Assembly: GCA_023392125.1 (NCBI GenBank)
Contig: JAEVZS010000007.1
Span: 62,001 to 126,000, forward strand
Direction of reading: 5' to 3'
DNA: 64,000 bases
Source: Bacteroidota bacterium
GTDB taxonomy: Bacteria > Bacteroidota > Bacteroidia > Cytophagales > Cytophagaceae
Shown here: one piece after another, positions 27,687-36,471 of the stretch
How positions within the stretch are numbered: the first letter of the stretch is position 1
How the letters are laid out: every line of letters starts with the position of its first letter
Program-made: the position numbers and the translations under genes
Notes under the pieces: generated by a model
Told to the model about the DNA's origin: nothing
The model's input: only the letters and a program-made list of their open reading frames with translations
Databases searched by the model: none

Positions 27687-29507
27687 ATGCAGCGGAATTT
27701 TTATTTATTTTTTCTGATTCTGATAAGCTCAGGCTTTAACCATATTGCAGCATATGGCGGAGCTTATCCATTTCCCCAAAATGTAACATATGCCTACGGA
27801 CAAAAGCCGGACAATGCGCTCGCCGGACATGCTCTTATGGCATATACAGAATGGAAAACAAATTACTATGACGAAATGCCCGATAATACAGGCAGAGTCT
27901 TCTTTAACAGCTCCGGGGAGGTAGTCTCGGAAGGAATCGCCTACGGTATGCTATTAGCTGCCTATGCTGACGATAAGACTGTTTTTGACCGATTGTGGCG
28001 ATTCTATCTCAAACACAGCAATCCCAACGGGATTATGCACTGGAAAATATCTGTTGATGACAAGGTTGCAGGCTCCGGTGGCGCTACTGATGCCGAAGAA
28101 GATGCAGCCATGGCGCTCATCGTTGCTCACTATCAGTGGGGAAGTACCGGAGATATCGACTATCTGAACGATGCCAAGAACCTTATTGACGCTATCATGA
28201 GGTACGAGGTCGAGCCGGTAACATTTCGCCTGAAATCCGGTGATGGCTGGGGCTCCAGTCAGGTAACCAATCCTTCCTATCTGTCTCCCGCTTATTACAG
28301 AATATTTGCCGACCTCAGCGGTGATGATAACTGGTTGAAAGTAATCGCAACCAGCTATGCGATTATTGAAGCCAATGCACATCCGGTTACCGGTCTTGTA
28401 TCGGACTGGTGTTTACCGGACGGAAGTCCTGCCAATAATTTCGGCTACAACTATACCTTCGATGCATCCCGGTTTCCCTGGCGTATGGCCATGGACTACC
28501 TATGGTTCGGAGATGAAAGAGCCAAAAACTATTGCATTAAAATGTCCTCGTTTGTCCGAAATACTCTCAGGGGTTCTCAGCGGGTAAACGGAGCTGGCTA
28601 TAGCAGAGCCGGCAACTCTCTGGGTGGTGGTCATAATCCTGTGTTTGTAGCCACATTCGCTCTTACAGGTATGGCATCGGGGCCTGAATTCACAGACCAT
28701 CTCAATAACTCCTACGCTGATACCTATACAACAGATGCTCCGGAATATTTCGGTGCGACTTTACGGGCATTGAGCCTGTTCATGCTTACCGGAAACTTCT
28801 ACCGTCTGCCGGAACCGGTCTGTATAGCACCGGTATTAGGAGATGATATTCTTTTTTGTACAATGGAAGAGGTAACCCTGAGCTCAGGCCTTACAGCCGA
28901 AGGTGACCGGCTATTCAAGTGGAATACGGGGCATACAGGACCGGAAATCACCATAGATACTCCGGGTGTATATATCCTCCGTGTTGATTCTGCCGGGTGT
29001 GTACACAATGACACTATTGATATTTCGGTATTTGAAGTTTCGCTCGGACCGGATGTAGAATTGATTAATGAGACTGTTCTCCTTCAGGTCAGTCCTGCAA
29101 GGACAACAGCCAGCTACCAATGGTCAACGGGCGAATCCGGTCCTGAAATCCATACAGGAACAACCGGAACCTATTGGGTAAGGGGGGAATATGACGGATG
29201 CATCCGGAGCGATACAATTAATGTCAACCAAAAGCCTCCGGAAGCTTATACGCTTTACCCCAATCCAAGCTATAATGGAGATGTCCGGCTGTTCGTTCCC
29301 GATCCTGAGCTAACAAACGTAACTGTGAGCTTATACAGTTCCCTGGGACAATTTATCCAGACTTTTGATTTGTGGCTTCAGAAAGATGTAAAATCGTATG
29401 ACCTGAATCTGGCGATAACAGGACCTGGAGTGTATCTGGTCCGGACTGTCTTCTTTGCGGAAGGGAAAAAACGAATTAATAAAACCCAACGGTTGATTAT
29501 CCGATAA
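27687..29507 (+). CDS. Secreted GH8 endoglucanase-like enzyme with T9SS sorting domain
   Basis: A 606-residue protein. Residues 1-22 form a signal peptide. The GH8 catalytic domain occupies about 26-375: the general acid Glu82 is in SEGIAYGM and the signature ATDAEEDAAMALIVA spans 133-147, with the (alpha/alpha)6-type pattern of aromatic repeats. GH8 enzymes cleave beta-1,4 links in cellulose, mixed-linkage glucan, xylan or chitosan; which one applies cannot be decided. From about 385 two short Ig-like/PKD-like modules follow, with paired Cys and the motif FKWNTGHTGPEI / YQWSTGESGPEI. The last 80 residues (YTLYPNPSYNGDV to the end) are a type A T9SS sorting domain, so export through SprA and attachment to the surface are expected. 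DUF4380 follows 36 bases later. Confidence 0.92.
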   Translation: MQRNFYLFFLILISSGFNHIAAYGGAYPFPQNVTYAYGQKPDNALAGHALMAYTEWKTNYYDEMPDNTGRVFFNSSGEVVSEGIAYGMLLAAYADDKTVFDRLWRFYLKHSNPNGIMHWKISVDDKVAGSGGATDAEEDAAMALIVAHYQWGSTGDIDYLNDAKNLIDAIMRYEVEPVTFRLKSGDGWGSSQVTNPSYLSPAYYRIFADLSGDDNWLKVIATSYAIIEANAHPVTGLVSDWCLPDGSPANNFGYNYTFDASRFPWRMAMDYLWFGDERAKNYCIKMSSFVRNTLRGSQRVNGAGYSRAGNSLGGGHNPVFVATFALTGMASGPEFTDHLNNSYADTYTTDAPEYFGATLRALSLFMLTGNFYRLPEPVCIAPVLGDDILFCTMEEVTLSSGLTAEGDRLFKWNTGHTGPEITIDTPGVYILRVDSAGCVHNDTIDISVFEVSLGPDVELINETVLLQVSPARTTASYQWSTGESGPEIHTGTTGTYWVRGEYDGCIRSDTINVNQKPPEAYTLYPNPSYNGDVRLFVPDPELTNVTVSLYSSLGQFIQTFDLWLQKDVKSYDLNLAITGPGVYLVRTVFFAEGKKRINKTQRLIIR

Positions 29508-29543
29508 AATTCGGATATTTATCTTTTTTAACTATTATACAAG

Positions 29544-30479
29544 ATGATAAAGCATATTTTTAAAGCAACAGTACTATTATCTCTTCTGTCTGCCTGTACC
29601 CAGGAATCAGGCCAACAGGATCAAAAGATATCCGAAGCAAATGAGACCGATCATTCAAAAAATTCCGGCATCATTCAGATAGCAGATCAGACACTTGAGG
29701 TAGATGCCCGTTCAGGCGGCCGGATCAAGGGTATTTCGATCGATGGCTTCAATTTTCTTACCGGCCGGGAGATCAATGCTGATAACTGGGGTTCTACATT
29801 CTGGCCAAGTCCTCAAAGCGCCTGGGGCTGGCCGCCCTCCGAAGAAATTGACAAAAAAGAGTACGATGCTGTATACGAAGACACTAAAATACTAATGACA
29901 AGCGCAGTAGACAGTAAGCAGGGATTTGTTGTTGAGAAAAGTATCGAAGGGAATGAGCGTGATACGTCGTTTTCTGTAACCTATACTATTGTTAACCAGA
30001 CCGACTCGGCGCAAAAAGTCTCCCCGTGGGAAATTAGCCGCGTACGTCCGGGCGGCCTGACTTTTTATCCCACAGGTAAAGATACTAAAAAAGGCGACCT
30101 GGCTCCGCTCACTAATGATCTGAATGGGGTAACCTGGTTTGCATATGATTCCGCGACTATACCTGACGGAGTTCCCAAGCTGCTGGCAGACGGAGCAGAA
30201 GGCTGGCTGGCCCAGATTAATGGCCGTTATATCCTGATTAAATCCTTTGATGATGTTCCCTCAAACCTGCAAGCTCCCGGAGAAGGTGAAATTGAACTAT
30301 ATGCCAATCCTGACAGAAGCTATATTGAGATAGAGCAGCAGGGCTCTTATCTGGAAGTAAAGCCAGGACAGAAATATGAATGGAAAGTAAAGTGGATCCT
30401 GCGGAGATTACCTGATTCGATAAAAACAGAGCCGGGAAGTCCGGAACTGATCGCTTATGTAAGAAGTCTGATCCAATAA
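29544..30479 (+). CDS. DUF4380-family lipoprotein
   Basis: A 311-residue protein with a lipoprotein signal peptide (lipobox LSAC, lipidated Cys18), so it should be anchored in the outer or inner membrane. After a charged linker of about 25 residues the chain matches DUF4380, with an aldose-epimerase-like beta-sandwich flavour (SGGRIKGISIDGFNFL, TFWPSPQSAWGWPPSEE). Its activity is not known. Position 36 bases after the GH8 gene on the same strand suggests an operon and a role in binding or processing the sugars that the glucanase releases; this is inference. Confidence 0.82.
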   Translation: MIKHIFKATVLLSLLSACTQESGQQDQKISEANETDHSKNSGIIQIADQTLEVDARSGGRIKGISIDGFNFLTGREINADNWGSTFWPSPQSAWGWPPSEEIDKKEYDAVYEDTKILMTSAVDSKQGFVVEKSIEGNERDTSFSVTYTIVNQTDSAQKVSPWEISRVRPGGLTFYPTGKDTKKGDLAPLTNDLNGVTWFAYDSATIPDGVPKLLADGAEGWLAQINGRYILIKSFDDVPSNLQAPGEGEIELYANPDRSYIEIEQQGSYLEVKPGQKYEWKVKWILRRLPDSIKTEPGSPELIAYVRSLIQ

Positions 30480-30481
30480 AC

Positions 30482-30517
30482 AAAAAGAGAGGCTCCCGCA
30501 TGAGAGCCTCTCTTTTT
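30482..30517. terminator. Bidirectional terminator between DUF4380 and pectate lyase genes
   Basis: A 14-bp perfect stem (AAAAAGAGAGGCTC / GAGCCTCTCTTTTT) with an 8-base loop, directly after the DUF4380 stop and 16 bases past the pectate lyase stop. Confidence 0.9.
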
Positions 30518-30533
30518 TTGCTTCTGGACAAGC

Positions 30534-33290
30534 CTATTCTTTTACAATTTTTGTTACATTTCCTTCTATATTTATCAGATACGTTCCTGCCTTATAGTTC
30601 TGAAGGGAAATTTCTGTATCACTTCCGCGCAGCAGCTCTATTCCCGTTATATCCGTCAAAATCCAGTCTGCCGGTTCTGAAAGAGTCACCTTGCCTGCTG
30701 TAGGATTGGGGTATATAGCTATGCCTTTCGCATGCATATCTTTTGTAAACGAAGTCACAAGACAGGAGGCTTGTGACAAACCTTCAGAAAAAAACAACTG
30801 ATCCAGATTCGCAAGTCCGCCTTCGGTCAGAGCTTCAAGCCGCAATTCATTAGTTCCGGGAGTAAATTCCAGCGTAGCTGATGCAATCTTCCAGTTTGTC
30901 CATACTTCGGTAGTCGGGAACAACAGTGTCTCCTGTATTTCTCCGTTTATCAGTATTCTTGCATCTCTGGACAAATCTCCGCCTCCATTGGCATAACGAA
31001 ACGAGAGAGTCACAGTACCACCCTGATTACTTTGCAGACTCCAGCTTGCATAAGCATTCAGCGCATTGACAGAGTTTACATATCCTGCACCTGAAAAACC
31101 GGCGTTACGGCTTTCAAGCAAGATGCCATCCACATCGCAGGCCTCCTCCGCCTCCATGCTGTCTTCACACGGCATCATTCCTCTTCCTATACACACTCCG
31201 CAATCATCAAGATACCCATTCCCGTTTACCTCACCATTGCAATCAATACAGGAGCTTTCAGCTACGTCACAGCCGCAAAGTCCCGGTTCCGATTTTAACG
31301 GATCAGAAGGACACAAATCCTTACAATCCGGAATACCATCATTGTCCGCATCATCACTGACATGGCCCGTAGTACCCCCAATACATTTACCGCAATCATC
31401 ACGATAAGCGGAACCACCAATTATGTCCGCACAATCTTTTGTGCACGCTCCCTTCTGAATTATGCCATTTTCAACAATAATCTGATCCAGGTTAGCTACT
31501 CCGCCATCAGTAGCTGCAACCAGAGTGATTGAATTGATTCCGGAGCTCAGATTAACAGAATATGCCTGATCTTTCCATTCTGACCAGGATCCGGTTGGAG
31601 AAAAATTAAGGCTGGCAATCTCCTGACCATTCAGCAGCAGAGTAGCCGGCCGGTTTGCTTCTCCTCCGTTGGCATAAACAAAAATCAGATTTGTATTGCC
31701 CGCACTGGCAGGAATTATGGTCCATAAAATTCTGGAGCCGGTAACATTATCCGTATTTACGAATCCGGTTCCGGTAAACCCGGGATTGTTGCTATCAACT
31801 GTTCCATCGTACAGGCAGGCATCTTCTGCCTGAATACCTGAAGAGCAAGGTCGCTTGCCTGTATTACCTCCGGTACAGCGCCCGCAGTCATCCAGGGCTG
31901 CACTGCCATTAGCCACCCCATTGCAGTCAAGATTCTGAGGAGCCAGTACAGTGATGGTTCTGGTAACTGTGGCATCGGGATTGCCTCCTACTGTCGTCAC
32001 AGTATATATAAAAACACCAGCCTGCGTAGGTATACCTGAGAAAGTAACAGTTTTTGCAGTAGTATTTGTTGACACATTCACCCCGGCAGGCATACCAGTC
32101 ACAGTGACAGAGCTTGCATTGGCCCATGTATAATGAAAGCCCTGAATACTTTCTCCCAGATTAATGGTTTGTTCAGAAGGACCGGTACCACCTTTTATCA
32201 GTTCCGCTGCCTGAGAAACACTCCCGCTACAGGTGGAACAGGACGTCGGATTTGGCAATGTCGCCCCCGCACAGGACTTAATCGGATTGACAATCGTTGC
32301 CGGGCCAGCTACTGTAAGGTTATATGGTGGCGTAAAAGCAGTTCCTCTTCCCGAAGTGTTACCACTAACACCGGTAAAGGTATTATTTCTGGCAGTAACA
32401 GCTGTAAAGGTATTGTTCATGAAATCGATGGGCGTATTTACTTTTTCGAATACATTTCCTTCAACAAGAAGATCTGCTTCGAAACCTGCCATAACACAGG
32501 AGCTGGATACTGTACTATTAAAATAGTTATTGGCTATATGGACTTTACCAAAACGTACTCTGGGCATTCTGGCCTTACATCCTTCGGCCCACCAGTTGTA
32601 CTGAAAAGTGATTCGAAGCTTTCCTCTGTCACCTGTAGCTCCGTCACCGGATCCGATAAGGTTGGAAAACCGATGATCGGGTGACCCGCCTGAGCCTCCG
32701 GCTGTAGGCGGCTTATTGTAAACGAACTTGCACCAGGTTACTGAAATAAAGTCCGAAGCGCTTTTTATATCAAAATTGCCATCCAGCGCATCCTGAAACT
32801 CACAATGATCAACCCATATATTGGTGCAGTTATCCAATACCATATTGTCCCAGCCATCGACATCATAGGCGCCGGGTCCCTCAAAAATCAGATTTCTGAT
32901 GATTATATTTTTGCATCGTTTGACATTAAAAATCCCGGAATTGCCGGATGTCCGGTCAGCGGAAACAAGTTTCGCTCCGGGAAGACCAATAACAGATTTT
33001 CCTGTCTGATCCTGGAAACTAATTCTTCCGCCGGAAGGAATGGTGATTGTTCCGGAAACATGTACCACCTTGACAGAAGCTGAAGTAATAGCATCTTTCA
33101 GCTCATTGTATGTACGTACTACAGTCGGCGTTGCATTGCCACCGCCTGTTACACCACCATTCTGGGTTACCCAGCCAACAGGCTGACACTGATCCTGCGC
33201 AAACAAGCCGGACAGCGGCCCAAAAAACAAAACATTAAACAGACAAAGTAGCTGTATGCTATTTCGTAAACCGGATAAATAATAAGACAT
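30534..33290 (-). CDS. Secreted modular pectate lyase (PL1) with carbohydrate-binding modules and T9SS sorting domain
   Basis: A 918-residue multi-domain enzyme. After a signal peptide (1-31) comes a PL1 parallel beta-helix (about 35-345) with the classical IWVDHCEF at 158-165 and RMPRVRFG at 241-248, the Arg-containing RxPxxR motif that abstracts the C5 proton in calcium-dependent pectate cleavage. A Pro/Thr-rich Ig-like module follows (about 365-450). Then Cys-rich spacers of the type DCxGxxNGxAxxDDCGxCxGG alternate with two CBM6/35-like modules, each starting with an I/M-x-AE-x-AC motif (about 480-610 and 715-845); one spacer holds a thrombospondin type 3-like calcium sequence (DADNDGIPDCKDLCP). 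The last 70 residues (IYPNPTAGKVTL onward) are a T9SS sorting domain. It stands alone. Confidence 0.93.
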   Translation of the reverse strand: MSYYLSGLRNSIQLLCLFNVLFFGPLSGLFAQDQCQPVGWVTQNGGVTGGGNATPTVVRTYNELKDAITSASVKVVHVSGTITIPSGGRISFQDQTGKSVIGLPGAKLVSADRTSGNSGIFNVKRCKNIIIRNLIFEGPGAYDVDGWDNMVLDNCTNIWVDHCEFQDALDGNFDIKSASDFISVTWCKFVYNKPPTAGGSGGSPDHRFSNLIGSGDGATGDRGKLRITFQYNWWAEGCKARMPRVRFGKVHIANNYFNSTVSSSCVMAGFEADLLVEGNVFEKVNTPIDFMNNTFTAVTARNNTFTGVSGNTSGRGTAFTPPYNLTVAGPATIVNPIKSCAGATLPNPTSCSTCSGSVSQAAELIKGGTGPSEQTINLGESIQGFHYTWANASSVTVTGMPAGVNVSTNTTAKTVTFSGIPTQAGVFIYTVTTVGGNPDATVTRTITVLAPQNLDCNGVANGSAALDDCGRCTGGNTGKRPCSSGIQAEDACLYDGTVDSNNPGFTGTGFVNTDNVTGSRILWTIIPASAGNTNLIFVYANGGEANRPATLLLNGQEIASLNFSPTGSWSEWKDQAYSVNLSSGINSITLVAATDGGVANLDQIIVENGIIQKGACTKDCADIIGGSAYRDDCGKCIGGTTGHVSDDADNDGIPDCKDLCPSDPLKSEPGLCGCDVAESSCIDCNGEVNGNGYLDDCGVCIGRGMMPCEDSMEAEEACDVDGILLESRNAGFSGAGYVNSVNALNAYASWSLQSNQGGTVTLSFRYANGGGDLSRDARILINGEIQETLLFPTTEVWTNWKIASATLEFTPGTNELRLEALTEGGLANLDQLFFSEGLSQASCLVTSFTKDMHAKGIAIYPNPTAGKVTLSEPADWILTDITGIELLRGSDTEISLQNYKAGTYLINIEGNVTKIVKE

Positions 33291-33421
33291 AGGCGTATCT
33301 ATAATTGTGTTTAATTTCTTCCTGTTTTATCTTACTAAAGTCCGGTAATGAAAAAGTAAACAGTCTTTCCTGAAAAAGATCGCCCGTATCGGGAAAGAAT
33401 TCCGGAATAAATTAAAAACAG

Positions 33422-33471
33422 AAAGGGATTTTTACAGTTCGGAATAAAACCGGATCAGTAAAAATCCCTTT
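33422..33471 (-). terminator. Terminator of pgi
   Basis: A 14-bp perfect stem (AAAGGGATTTTTAC / GTAAAAATCCCTTT) with a 22-base loop, 29 bases past the pgi stop. The minus-strand side is followed by CTGTTTTTAATT. The remaining 130 bases up to the pectate lyase start hold no recognisable gene. Confidence 0.75.
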
Positions 33472-33499
33472 TAAAATTTCTGAATTTGTAAGACAGATT

Positions 33500-35143
33500 T
33501 TATCTGCTTTCTTTCAGGAAGTAGTTAATCAAGCCATTAGTCGATGAGTCATGAGAAGAAACAGTCTCCCCTTTGCGAAGCTCTGTCAGGATATTTTTTG
33601 CAAGCTGCTTCCCAAGCTCGACTCCCCACTGATCAAAGCTGTTTACATTCCAGATCAGTCCCTGCACAAATATTTTATGTTCATACAAAGCAATCAAAGC
33701 TCCCAGAGTCTTAGGTGTCAACTGCTTAAATACAATACTATTGGTCGGAATATTTCCTGGAAATACTTTATGTGGTAATAAGGCATCTACTTCCTCTGCG
33801 CTTTTTCCTTCTTTCTCCAGTTCCGCTTTAGCTTCACCTTCTGTTTTTCCTTTCATCAACGCTTCTGTCTGGGCAAAGAAGTTTGCCAAAAGCATTTTGT
33901 GATGCTCACCGATGGGATTCTGAGAAATAACCGGCGCAAGAAAGTCGCAGGGAATCAGCTTTGTACCCTGATGAATCAACTGATAAAACGCATGCTGGCC
34001 GTTTGTTCCGGGCTCACCCCAGATAATCGGCCCGGTCTGATAGTTAACAACTTTACCATCTTTGGTAACGCGCTTACCGTTGCTCTCCATATCCGCCTGC
34101 TGGAAATAAGCCGCAAAACGGTGCATATACTGATCATAAGGCAGAATAGCCTGACTATCGGCACCAAAGAAATTGTTATACCACACACCAAGCACCGCAA
34201 GTATGACCGGCATATTTTTTTCAAAAGGAGCGGTTCTGAAATGCTCATCCATCTTATGAAATCCTTCCAGAAGCTCTTCGAACTTATCAAAACCGATATA
34301 CAACGCAATCGAAAGACCGATAGCAGAAGTCAGCGAATAACGTCCTCCAACCCAGTCCCAGAACTCAAACATGTTGACTGTATCAATACCAAATTTGCTT
34401 ACCGCATCGGCATTGGTCGAAAGCGCTGCAAAATGCAGAGCTACCGCTTTTTCATCACCTGCATGCTTCAGGAACCAGGCCTTGGCTGTTTCAGCATTGG
34501 CTATTGTCTCCTGAGTTGTAAATGTTTTGGATGCAATTATAAAGAGCGTAGTCTCCGGATTTACTTTCTTAAGCGCCTCAGCAACATGCGTACCATCAAC
34601 ATTGGAAACAAAATGTACATTCAGGCCTTCTTTCGCATAAGGCTTCAGTGCCTCACATACCATTACCGGGCCCAGGTCTGATCCTCCGATCCCGATATTA
34701 ACTACATCCGTAATGGATTTGCCTGTATAGCCCTTCCATTCACCGCTTCTTACAGCTTCACTGAATTTCTTCATCTGACCCAGCACCCTGTTTACATCTT
34801 CCATCACATTCACACCTTCTACATACACAGGTCTGTTCGAACGATTGCGCAAAGCTGTATGCAACACCGCCCTGCCTTCCGTCGTATTTATCTTTTTGCC
34901 GGAAAACATGTTCTCAATGCCCGCTTTGACATTGCACTGCTCCGCAAGCTGAATAAGCAATGCCATAGTTTCTTCGGTTATTCTGTTCTTTGAATAATCG
35001 AGAAATAATTCATCTGTTTTCAGTGAAAACTTATCAAAACGCTCTGAGTCCTTATTGAAAAGATCTCTCATTTGCAAACCGGATACCCCGGCGAAATGCT
35101 CGGTTAATTTTTTCCAGCTGGAAAGTTCGGTTAGATTGGTCAT
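33500..35143 (-). CDS. pgi: Glucose-6-phosphate isomerase
   Basis: A 547-residue glycolytic enzyme interconverting glucose-6-phosphate and fructose-6-phosphate. Both family signatures are present: DWVGGRYSLTSAIGLS (about residues 263-278) and GLIWNVNSFDQWGVELGK (about 495-512). The sugar-phosphate contact IGIGGSDLGP is at about 150 and the base Glu lies in WGEPGTNGQHAF. Length matches E. coli Pgi (549). A TATATTTG box 34 bases upstream could be its promoter. Confidence 0.97.
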   Translation of the reverse strand: MTNLTELSSWKKLTEHFAGVSGLQMRDLFNKDSERFDKFSLKTDELFLDYSKNRITEETMALLIQLAEQCNVKAGIENMFSGKKINTTEGRAVLHTALRNRSNRPVYVEGVNVMEDVNRVLGQMKKFSEAVRSGEWKGYTGKSITDVVNIGIGGSDLGPVMVCEALKPYAKEGLNVHFVSNVDGTHVAEALKKVNPETTLFIIASKTFTTQETIANAETAKAWFLKHAGDEKAVALHFAALSTNADAVSKFGIDTVNMFEFWDWVGGRYSLTSAIGLSIALYIGFDKFEELLEGFHKMDEHFRTAPFEKNMPVILAVLGVWYNNFFGADSQAILPYDQYMHRFAAYFQQADMESNGKRVTKDGKVVNYQTGPIIWGEPGTNGQHAFYQLIHQGTKLIPCDFLAPVISQNPIGEHHKMLLANFFAQTEALMKGKTEGEAKAELEKEGKSAEEVDALLPHKVFPGNIPTNSIVFKQLTPKTLGALIALYEHKIFVQGLIWNVNSFDQWGVELGKQLAKNILTELRKGETVSSHDSSTNGLINYFLKESR

Positions 35144-35176
35144 CGAATTCTATATGGGCAGTTTAATTTTATCCGC

Positions 35177-35184
35177 CAAATATA
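35177..35184 (-). promoter_or_regulatory. Candidate -7 element for pgi
   Basis: TATATTTG on the minus strand is a TAnnTTTG match 34-41 bases upstream of the pgi ATG. No -33 element was seen. Confidence 0.4.
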
Positions 35185-35590
35185 ACATATAGTATACTAA
35201 AATCTGAATTTTGACGAGCGAAGTTCAAACCAATTCAGGAAAAATACAAAAAGATGGCAAGCTGCTATACCGACACGGACCACGCCCTATAAGCACGTTT
35301 TCCAGAGCACATATCCAGCTGCAAAAGCCGGATATGCTATCACTCTCTATATTAAGAGAAAGATACGACGATTGCTGCATTAATTTAAGCATCCGGTATA
35401 GCATTTAGTAAGAGCCGGAACCGGGATTTCAGACAGTGAAGTTTCTCTTAGTTCCAAGCTTCTACCATCAGAACCCCCTTTTTAACGCCTGATTCTCAAA
35501 ACAATATTCCAATATCCTGGTATCCTGACGAACCAGGCCTTACAAAGAGACAGGCTGAAGCTTATAAACCTGGCTAGTGCTGATATCTTC
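35185..35590. other. Non-coding gap of about 400 bases with a short inverted repeat
   Basis: No convincing gene is seen between pgi and the MtfA-like gene. The only structure is a 10-base inverted repeat, TGCTATACCG at 35263-35272 and its complement at 35394-35403, spaced by 121 bases. A 65-codon plus-strand frame from a TTG (35211-35408) overlaps it but has no recognisable product. Confidence 0.4.
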
Positions 35591-36382
35591 CTATCTCACA
35601 TGAAAAGCCTTCACCATAATGGCATGCAATTCGGGATGCTTCTTTTTAAATCCATCCGGGTTCTCAAAAAAATATTCGCATACTACGGCAAAGAACTCCG
35701 CTTCTGAGGTAGCCCCATATCCGTTAATATCCGATTTACCTTTCCGTATCCGGCTAATTTCACGGTACATCAGCGAAGTCCAGGGTTTTATAAGCTCATC
35801 CGGAAGCAGTGCCCTGGGGATACCATCAATATCATTATCAGCCTTATCAATCATATGCGCAAATTCATGGAATCCTACATTTTCTCTCCCATCCATGGAA
35901 CGGAAACCGTTTTCGAGCGCTGCCTGACTCAGAAGTATGATATTCCCGGCCTGAAACGGCCGGACCTGACCGAGAATGGTCGAAGACTTTTCTACTTCTT
36001 CAATCCGGTAGTCATTGATCATTCCTTTATAAAGCAATATTTCTTCGAGACCGGCATATCTCCATTCTTTAAAAGAAAATACCGGAATCACGGCACTGGC
36101 AGCAACCAGTATAAGAATTTTGTCAGTTATCTCTACATCCACTCCTGTGATCCGGGTCTGCGTCAGAAACCCGCGGACTCTTGCCTCAAAACGTGCTTTT
36201 TCATCCTGAGACAGTTTTTTATAGTAAGCCACATTCCGGTTCAATTCTTCCTTCCAGCGTTCCGGAAAAGGCTCTGATGATTTGAGCTTAATACCTTTTG
36301 ACCGATCCTTGTTTCCCAAAATAAGATATGCAAATGGAAGAATCACCAGAAGAAGAAACAAGATGATGAAAGCAGTTGACAT
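35591..36382 (-). CDS. M90-type zinc peptidase (MtfA-like), membrane-anchored
   Basis: A 263-residue protein from the ATG at 36382. Residues 2-23 form a transmembrane helix (STAFIILFLLLVILPFAYLIL); E. coli MtfA is soluble, so this is an anchored variant. The MtfA fold is shown by DEKARFEARVRGFLTQTRI, the ILVAASAVIPVF strand and the zinc site HEFAH at 172-176 with a third ligand region further on. E. coli MtfA inactivates the glucose-PTS repressor Mlc; that target is not known in Bacteroidota, so the substrate is open. A longer frame starts at 36442 but its first codons lie inside the lpdA terminator hairpin, hence the shorter start. Confidence 0.85.
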   Translation of the reverse strand: MSTAFIILFLLLVILPFAYLILGNKDRSKGIKLKSSEPFPERWKEELNRNVAYYKKLSQDEKARFEARVRGFLTQTRITGVDVEITDKILILVAASAVIPVFSFKEWRYAGLEEILLYKGMINDYRIEEVEKSSTILGQVRPFQAGNIILLSQAALENGFRSMDGRENVGFHEFAHMIDKADNDIDGIPRALLPDELIKPWTSLMYREISRIRKGKSDINGYGATSEAEFFAVVCEYFFENPDGFKKKHPELHAIMVKAFHVR

Positions 36383-36413
36383 GAGTAGCTTTATTGTATC
36401 CGTAATAAAACAA

Positions 36414-36439
36414 AAAAACCTGCTGTACGGCAGGTTTTT
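36414..36439 (-). terminator. Terminator of lpdA
   Basis: A 10-bp stem (AAAAACCTGC / GCAGGTTTTT) with a 6-base loop, 33 bases after the lpdA stop and followed on the minus strand by a T run. Confidence 0.8.
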
Positions 36440-36471
36440 CATAAACTTTTATCGAAGCCGTCCGCGGAGGA

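Noticed and set aside
33899..34681. Open plus-strand frame of 260 codons inside pgi
   Set aside because: Antisense to conserved pgi sequence, including both enzyme signatures.
36383..36442. Longer start of the MtfA-like peptidase
   Set aside because: Its first codons lie within the lpdA terminator hairpin at 36414-36439, so translation from there is unlikely.
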